Positions 14,926 to 17,422 of a stretch of 17,422 nucleotides of DNA are shown here, one piece after another. A program made the position numbers and the translations under genes. The number at the start of each line of letters is the position of its first letter. Position 1 is the stretch's first letter. The DNA comes from DATGHS01 sp035307785 (GTDB lineage Bacteria > Planctomycetota > Planctomycetia > Gemmatales > Gemmataceae): the NCBI GenBank assembly GCA_035307785.1, contig DATGHS010000316.1, positions 1-17,422 of the forward strand. The letters run 5' to 3'. The notes under the pieces were generated by a model that saw nothing but the letters and a program-made list of their open reading frames with translations, was not told the DNA's origin and searched no databases.

Positions 14926-16383
14926 TCACACATTGTAGCTCGTCGAGCTCGTCGTCCCGCCATGCCCGGTCCAGTTGGTGTGGAAGAACTGGCCGCGCGG
15001 CTTGTCCACGCGCTCGTACGTGTGGGCGCCAAAGTAATCGCGCATCGCTTGCAGGAGACTGGCGGGCAGCCAGGCGGAACGGTAGCCGTCGAAATATGCC
15101 AGTGCCGAAGAAATCGCCGGCAGCGGAATGCCGTTCAGCACGCTGGCCGAGACCACGCGGCGCCAGCCGGCCTGGCAGCGCGCTACTTCGCCGGCAAAAT
15201 ACGGGTCGATCAGCAAGTTCGGCAACGCCGCGTTGCGATCAAACGCTTCCTTGATCTTGCCGAGAAACGCACTGCGGATAATGCAACCGCCGCGCCACAT
15301 GAGCGCGACCGCGCCGTTATTGATGCTCCATTTCGCTTCTTTGGCCTGGGCATTCATCAGGGCGAAACCTTGAGCGTAGGACATGATCTTGCTCGCGTAG
15401 AGCGCCATTTCGACATCGTTTACGAAGGAATCGCGGTTGCCGGTGACGGCCGGTGTCGGGCCTTGTAGGGTCTTCGCCGCGGACACACGCTCGTCCTTCT
15501 GCGCCGAGAGGCAGCGGGCAAACACCGCCTCGCCGATGAGCGTGAGCGTCACGCCAAGATCGAGCGCTGAGCTGACGGTCCATTTTCCGGTCCCCTTCTG
15601 CCCGGCCGTGTCGAGGATCAGATCGACCATATGCTGGCCGCTGTCCGGGTCCTTGTAGCCAAGAATGTCGCGCGTGATTTCGATCAAGTAGCTATCGAGC
15701 GGGCCCTTATTCCAGCGGGCGAAGATATCGTGCATCTGCTCATTGCTCAGACCGAGCAGGCTCTTGAGCACCTGGTACGATTCGCAGATGAGTTGAATGT
15801 CGCCATATTCGATGCCATTGTGGACCATCTTCACGTAATGGCCGGCGCCTTCGGGCCCCACCCAGTCGCAGCACGGAACATTGCCGTTCACCTTGGCGGC
15901 AATGGCCTGGAAGATCGGCTTGACGGAAGGCCAGGCGGCCGGATCGCCGCCGGGCATGATGGACGGCCCACGCAGGGCCCCTTCTTCGCCGCCGGACACG
16001 CCGGTGCCAACGTAAAGCAGTCCCTTGGCTTTCATCTCCCGGCAACGGCGGCTGGTGTCGGGCCAATGCGAGTTACCGCCATCGATGAGAATGTCGCCAG
16101 CTTCGAGCAACGGCGCCACTTCGGCAATGACCTGGTCCACCGCGGCCCCGGCCTTCACCATGATCATCACTTTTCGTGGCCGCTTGAGGTTGGCGATCAG
16201 TTCCTTCACCGAGTGGCAGCCGACGATCTTCTTTCCTTCGGCCCGGCCGGCGAGGAATTCATCCACCCGCGCCACCGTCCGGTTGAAGACCGCCACCGTG
16301 AAGCCATGGCTTTCCATGTTCAGGACCAGATTTTCGCCCATCACCGCCAAACCGATCAGGCCAATATCCGCAGTAGCGTTCAT
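14926..16383 (-). CDS. gnd: 6-phosphogluconate dehydrogenase, decarboxylating
   Basis: The enzyme oxidises and decarboxylates 6-phosphogluconate to ribulose 5-phosphate with NADP+ in the oxidative pentose phosphate pathway (cytoplasm). The 485 residues match the long, E. coli-type family. Visible features are the nucleotide-binding start IGLIGLAVMGENLVLNMESHG, NRT at 34-36 (typical of NADP preference), DGGNSHWPDT at 101-110, GVSGGEEGALRGPSIMPGG at 128-146, the active-site segment HYVKMVHNGIEYGD with K185, N189 and E192, and the C-terminal tail FHTNWTGHGG. The ATG at 16383 lies about 38 bp after a TACAAT -10-like element. It is convergent with mazF. No zwf or pgl gene is nearby. Confidence 0.97.
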   Translation of the reverse strand: MNATADIGLIGLAVMGENLVLNMESHGFTVAVFNRTVARVDEFLAGRAEGKKIVGCHSVKELIANLKRPRKVMIMVKAGAAVDQVIAEVAPLLEAGDILIDGGNSHWPDTSRRCREMKAKGLLYVGTGVSGGEEGALRGPSIMPGGDPAAWPSVKPIFQAIAAKVNGNVPCCDWVGPEGAGHYVKMVHNGIEYGDIQLICESYQVLKSLLGLSNEQMHDIFARWNKGPLDSYLIEITRDILGYKDPDSGQHMVDLILDTAGQKGTGKWTVSSALDLGVTLTLIGEAVFARCLSAQKDERVSAAKTLQGPTPAVTGNRDSFVNDVEMALYASKIMSYAQGFALMNAQAKEAKWSINNGAVALMWRGGCIIRSAFLGKIKEAFDRNAALPNLLIDPYFAGEVARCQAGWRRVVSASVLNGIPLPAISSALAYFDGYRSAWLPASLLQAMRDYFGAHTYERVDKPRGQFFHTNWTGHGGTTSSTSYNV

Positions 16384-16420
16384 GGCTAGCGCCTCATGTG
16401 GAAGGTTTCAGATCGAGGGA

Positions 16421-16426
16421 ATTGTA
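16421..16426 (-). promoter_or_regulatory. Candidate -10 element of gnd
   Basis: TACAAT on the minus strand lies about 38 bp before the gnd ATG (5/6 to consensus). No good -35 is seen, and that position overlaps the edge of the hairpin at 16438-16460. Confidence 0.3.
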
Positions 16427-16437
16427 GAGAAACGAAC

Positions 16438-16460
16438 CGGCGAGGCTTGGAGCCTCGCCG
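16438..16460. repeat. Perfect 10-bp hairpin upstream of gnd
   Basis: CGGCGAGGCT, a TGG loop, then AGCCTCGCCG. The inner AGGCT/AGCCT arms recall the hairpins at 2196-2253, but the outer arms differ and the GTAGG head is missing, so family membership is uncertain. There is no T-tract, so a classic terminator is unlikely. Confidence 0.65.
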
Positions 16461-16608
16461 CGTTTCAGTTTTCGTGCATCTTCGGCGGCAACAAAGCTCC
16501 GTTGGTGCGGTTTTCTCGCGGTGGGACGCGCCGCATTTCAGATTTCACGGAAACAATGAATAAGCCCGTGAAATTCGGCGCAAATGGTGAAACGCGGCGC
16601 GGTTTTCC

Positions 16609-16637
16609 TGGACAAGTGTACAAAAGTATCGTATACT
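16609..16637 (+). promoter_or_regulatory. Candidate sigma70-type promoter reading into the CPBP 3' end
   Basis: TGGACA (16609-16614) and TATACT (16632-16637) are 17 bp apart, each one or two bases from consensus. It is the best promoter match noticed in the window. It points right, where the next gene is on the opposite strand, so any transcript would be antisense to the CPBP gene or a short RNA. Confidence 0.4.
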
Positions 16638-16639
16638 TG
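16613..16639. repeat. Inverted repeat overlapping the promoter-like site
   Basis: CAAGTGTAC (16613-16621) pairs with GTATACTTG (16631-16639) across 9 nt with one G.T pair. Nested inside is a second palindrome, AAGTAT-CGT-ATACTT (16624-16638). The repeat covers the spacer and -10 of the candidate promoter, as an operator would. Confidence 0.55.
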
Positions 16640-16738
16640 GGGGCCAGTGTTCATGCTCCGTTTTGCACCTCAACCTCATGGTAAACGTACCCGCTGCACG
16701 ACCCTGGTCGGCCCACGTCAATGTACCCTCCGCGCGGC

Positions 16739-17422
16739 TCAAAAAGGTTGGTCATTCTTGCGCAGAGCGAATAGTGCGCCACCCGCGGCGGCAACTACGG
16801 CGGCAACTCCCAGTGCAAGCGGTGGCACGAACTCAGCGTCGGCGGAGAGCAGGCCGTAATGCTGGAATTCGTCCGAAAATAATGCTGCTAACAGCAACAA
16901 GCTATTGTGGCAAGCGTGCAAGAGTATGCCGGGCCCAATACTGCTGCTGCGCCAGCGCACCCAGCCCAGGACCAAGCCCATGATCGCCGTAGGAATGATG
17001 CGCTCCAATGCCAGCGAGCCACCGAGGAGCACATGGAAGATCCCGAACAAAATCGCGGTTACCAAAATGGCATTGCGCGGCTTGCCGACTGCCGCCAATG
17101 CATTGAACAAATAGCCGCGAAAGAAAAATTCCTCCACGATCGCCGGTGTGACAGCCAGCGCCAAAAGCACAACTGCCGGTGAGGTATCTTTCCATTTCTC
17201 CACGGCTTCCTTGAGCCGGGCGCGCAATTCGGGTGAAACCGTAGTGAAGCCGGCCTTTTCCATGAGGGCGGCAATCTCGGCACTGAAAAGCCAGAGCGAG
17301 ACGCCCAAGAGCAGCGCGCCCAGCCAGAACGGCAGAGAAGCGGCACGCAATTGAAACCCATTTCTCAGGTTCACGTTCCCCATGCGGGCTGAAAGGTACG
17401 GTACCCCGACAAAAAGCAGCAC
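16739..17422 (-). CDS. CPBP-family intramembrane glutamic protease, N-terminal part beyond the window
   Basis: The frame is open to the right edge, so the start is missing. The visible 227 residues contain several transmembrane helices and all CPBP (Abi/CAAX protease) motifs in order: EExxxR in VEEFFFRGYLF, FxxxH in FGIFHVLLG, and HxxxN in LLHACHNSLLL. These residues form the active site of Rce1-like proteases. A final hydrophobic helix (LALGVAAVVAAAGGALFAL) precedes a short basic end. The region upstream (FQLRAASLPFWLGALLLGVSLWLFSAEIAAL) resembles the junction in planctomycete proteins where a NatB-type ABC permease is fused to CPBP, so the full gene may be such a fusion. The frame ends in TGA at 16739, here taken as a true stop. 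Confidence 0.88.
   Translation of the reverse strand: MLLFVGVPYLSARMGNVNLRNGFQLRAASLPFWLGALLLGVSLWLFSAEIAALMEKAGFTTVSPELRARLKEAVEKWKDTSPAVVLLALAVTPAIVEEFFFRGYLFNALAAVGKPRNAILVTAILFGIFHVLLGGSLALERIIPTAIMGLVLGWVRWRSSSIGPGILLHACHNSLLLLAALFSDEFQHYGLLSADAEFVPPLALGVAAVVAAAGGALFALRKNDQPF

Larger units (their letters stand above)
16384..16738. other. 355-bp gene-free region between gnd and the CPBP gene
   Basis: No convincing protein gene lies here. It holds a weak gnd promoter (16421), a perfect hairpin (16438-16460), and a plus-strand promoter-like site inside an inverted repeat (16609-16639). A plus-strand frame from ATG 16653 to 16859 (68 codons) follows that promoter, but its second half is antisense to the CPBP gene and is Ala/Ser-rich, so I do not call it. 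Confidence 0.7.

Noticed and set aside
14937..14949. Inverted repeat AGCTCG-T-CGAGCT near the gnd stop as a terminator
   Set aside because: It lies in gnd coding sequence, has a one-base loop and no T-tract. Real folding is doubtful.
15631..16389. 252-codon plus-strand frame
   Set aside because: It is antisense to gnd, which is complete and strongly conserved.
16653..16859. 68-codon plus-strand frame behind the candidate promoter
   Set aside because: Ala/Ser-rich, half antisense to the CPBP gene, with no recognisable features. The promoter is kept as a finding but the protein is not.
1..17422. CRISPR array, transposon, prophage, rRNA or tRNA (including tRNA-Sec)
   Set aside because: No regularly spaced direct repeats, transposase, integrase or phage proteins, and no cloverleaf-like sequence was noticed by eye. 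A tRNA scan would be needed to exclude a small RNA gene fully.

Overview
The window most likely comes from a member of the Planctomycetota. The evidence is a secreted DUF1549 (PSCyt2-type) protein with a CxxCH motif, a Ser/Thr kinase whose tail carries a CxxC...CxxC zinc motif, a type I AroD-AroE fusion, a futalosine-pathway MqnD, and many short dispersed hairpins next to genes. GC content is moderately high. I cannot settle the order (Pirellulales or Gemmatales) from sequence alone.

Layout, left to right. (1) 1-5460 is a run of minus-strand genes. In transcription order they are aroDE, aroK and pilD, each overlapping the next by 4 bp, then a hairpin repeat, hisH, an exported SAM-dependent methyltransferase, and a DUF1549 protein that runs off the left edge. 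(2) 5551-9643 is on the plus strand: a one-piece binding-protein/permease with its ATPase (amino-acid-type ABC importer), then mqnD (menaquinone) and bpt (N-degron leucyltransferase). (3) 9687-12140 is on the minus strand and is the most notable object. One open frame of 817 codons is interrupted only by two UGA codons. The first lies at the active-site position of an iodothyronine-deiodinase-like thioredoxin fold. The second lies at the second position of the CxxC motif of a C-terminal AhpD/carboxymuconolactone-decarboxylase domain. I read it as a single exported protein with two selenocysteines: signal peptide, EF-hands, deiodinase-like domain (Sec252), degenerate CMD domain, CMD domain with CxxU (Sec707). 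A foldable hairpin follows each UGA. A conventional gene caller would report three unrelated fragments. (4) 12351-14222 is a divergent membrane Ser/Thr kinase. (5) 14295-14917 is a MazF-type toxin-antitoxin pair. (6) 14926-16383 is gnd (6-phosphogluconate dehydrogenase), convergent with the toxin gene. (7) 16384-16738 is a 355-bp gene-free stretch with a hairpin and a good sigma70-like promoter embedded in an inverted repeat. (8) 16739-17422 is the C-terminal part of a CPBP membrane protease.

Most genes are ordinary housekeeping functions: aromatic amino acids, histidine, menaquinone, pentose phosphate, pilin processing and amino-acid uptake. The unusual content is the double-Sec deiodinase/CMD fusion. 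No selenocysteine machinery (selA, selB, selC or selD) lies in this window, so that reading depends on finding it elsewhere in the genome. I see no rRNA, tRNA, CRISPR array, transposase or phage gene.
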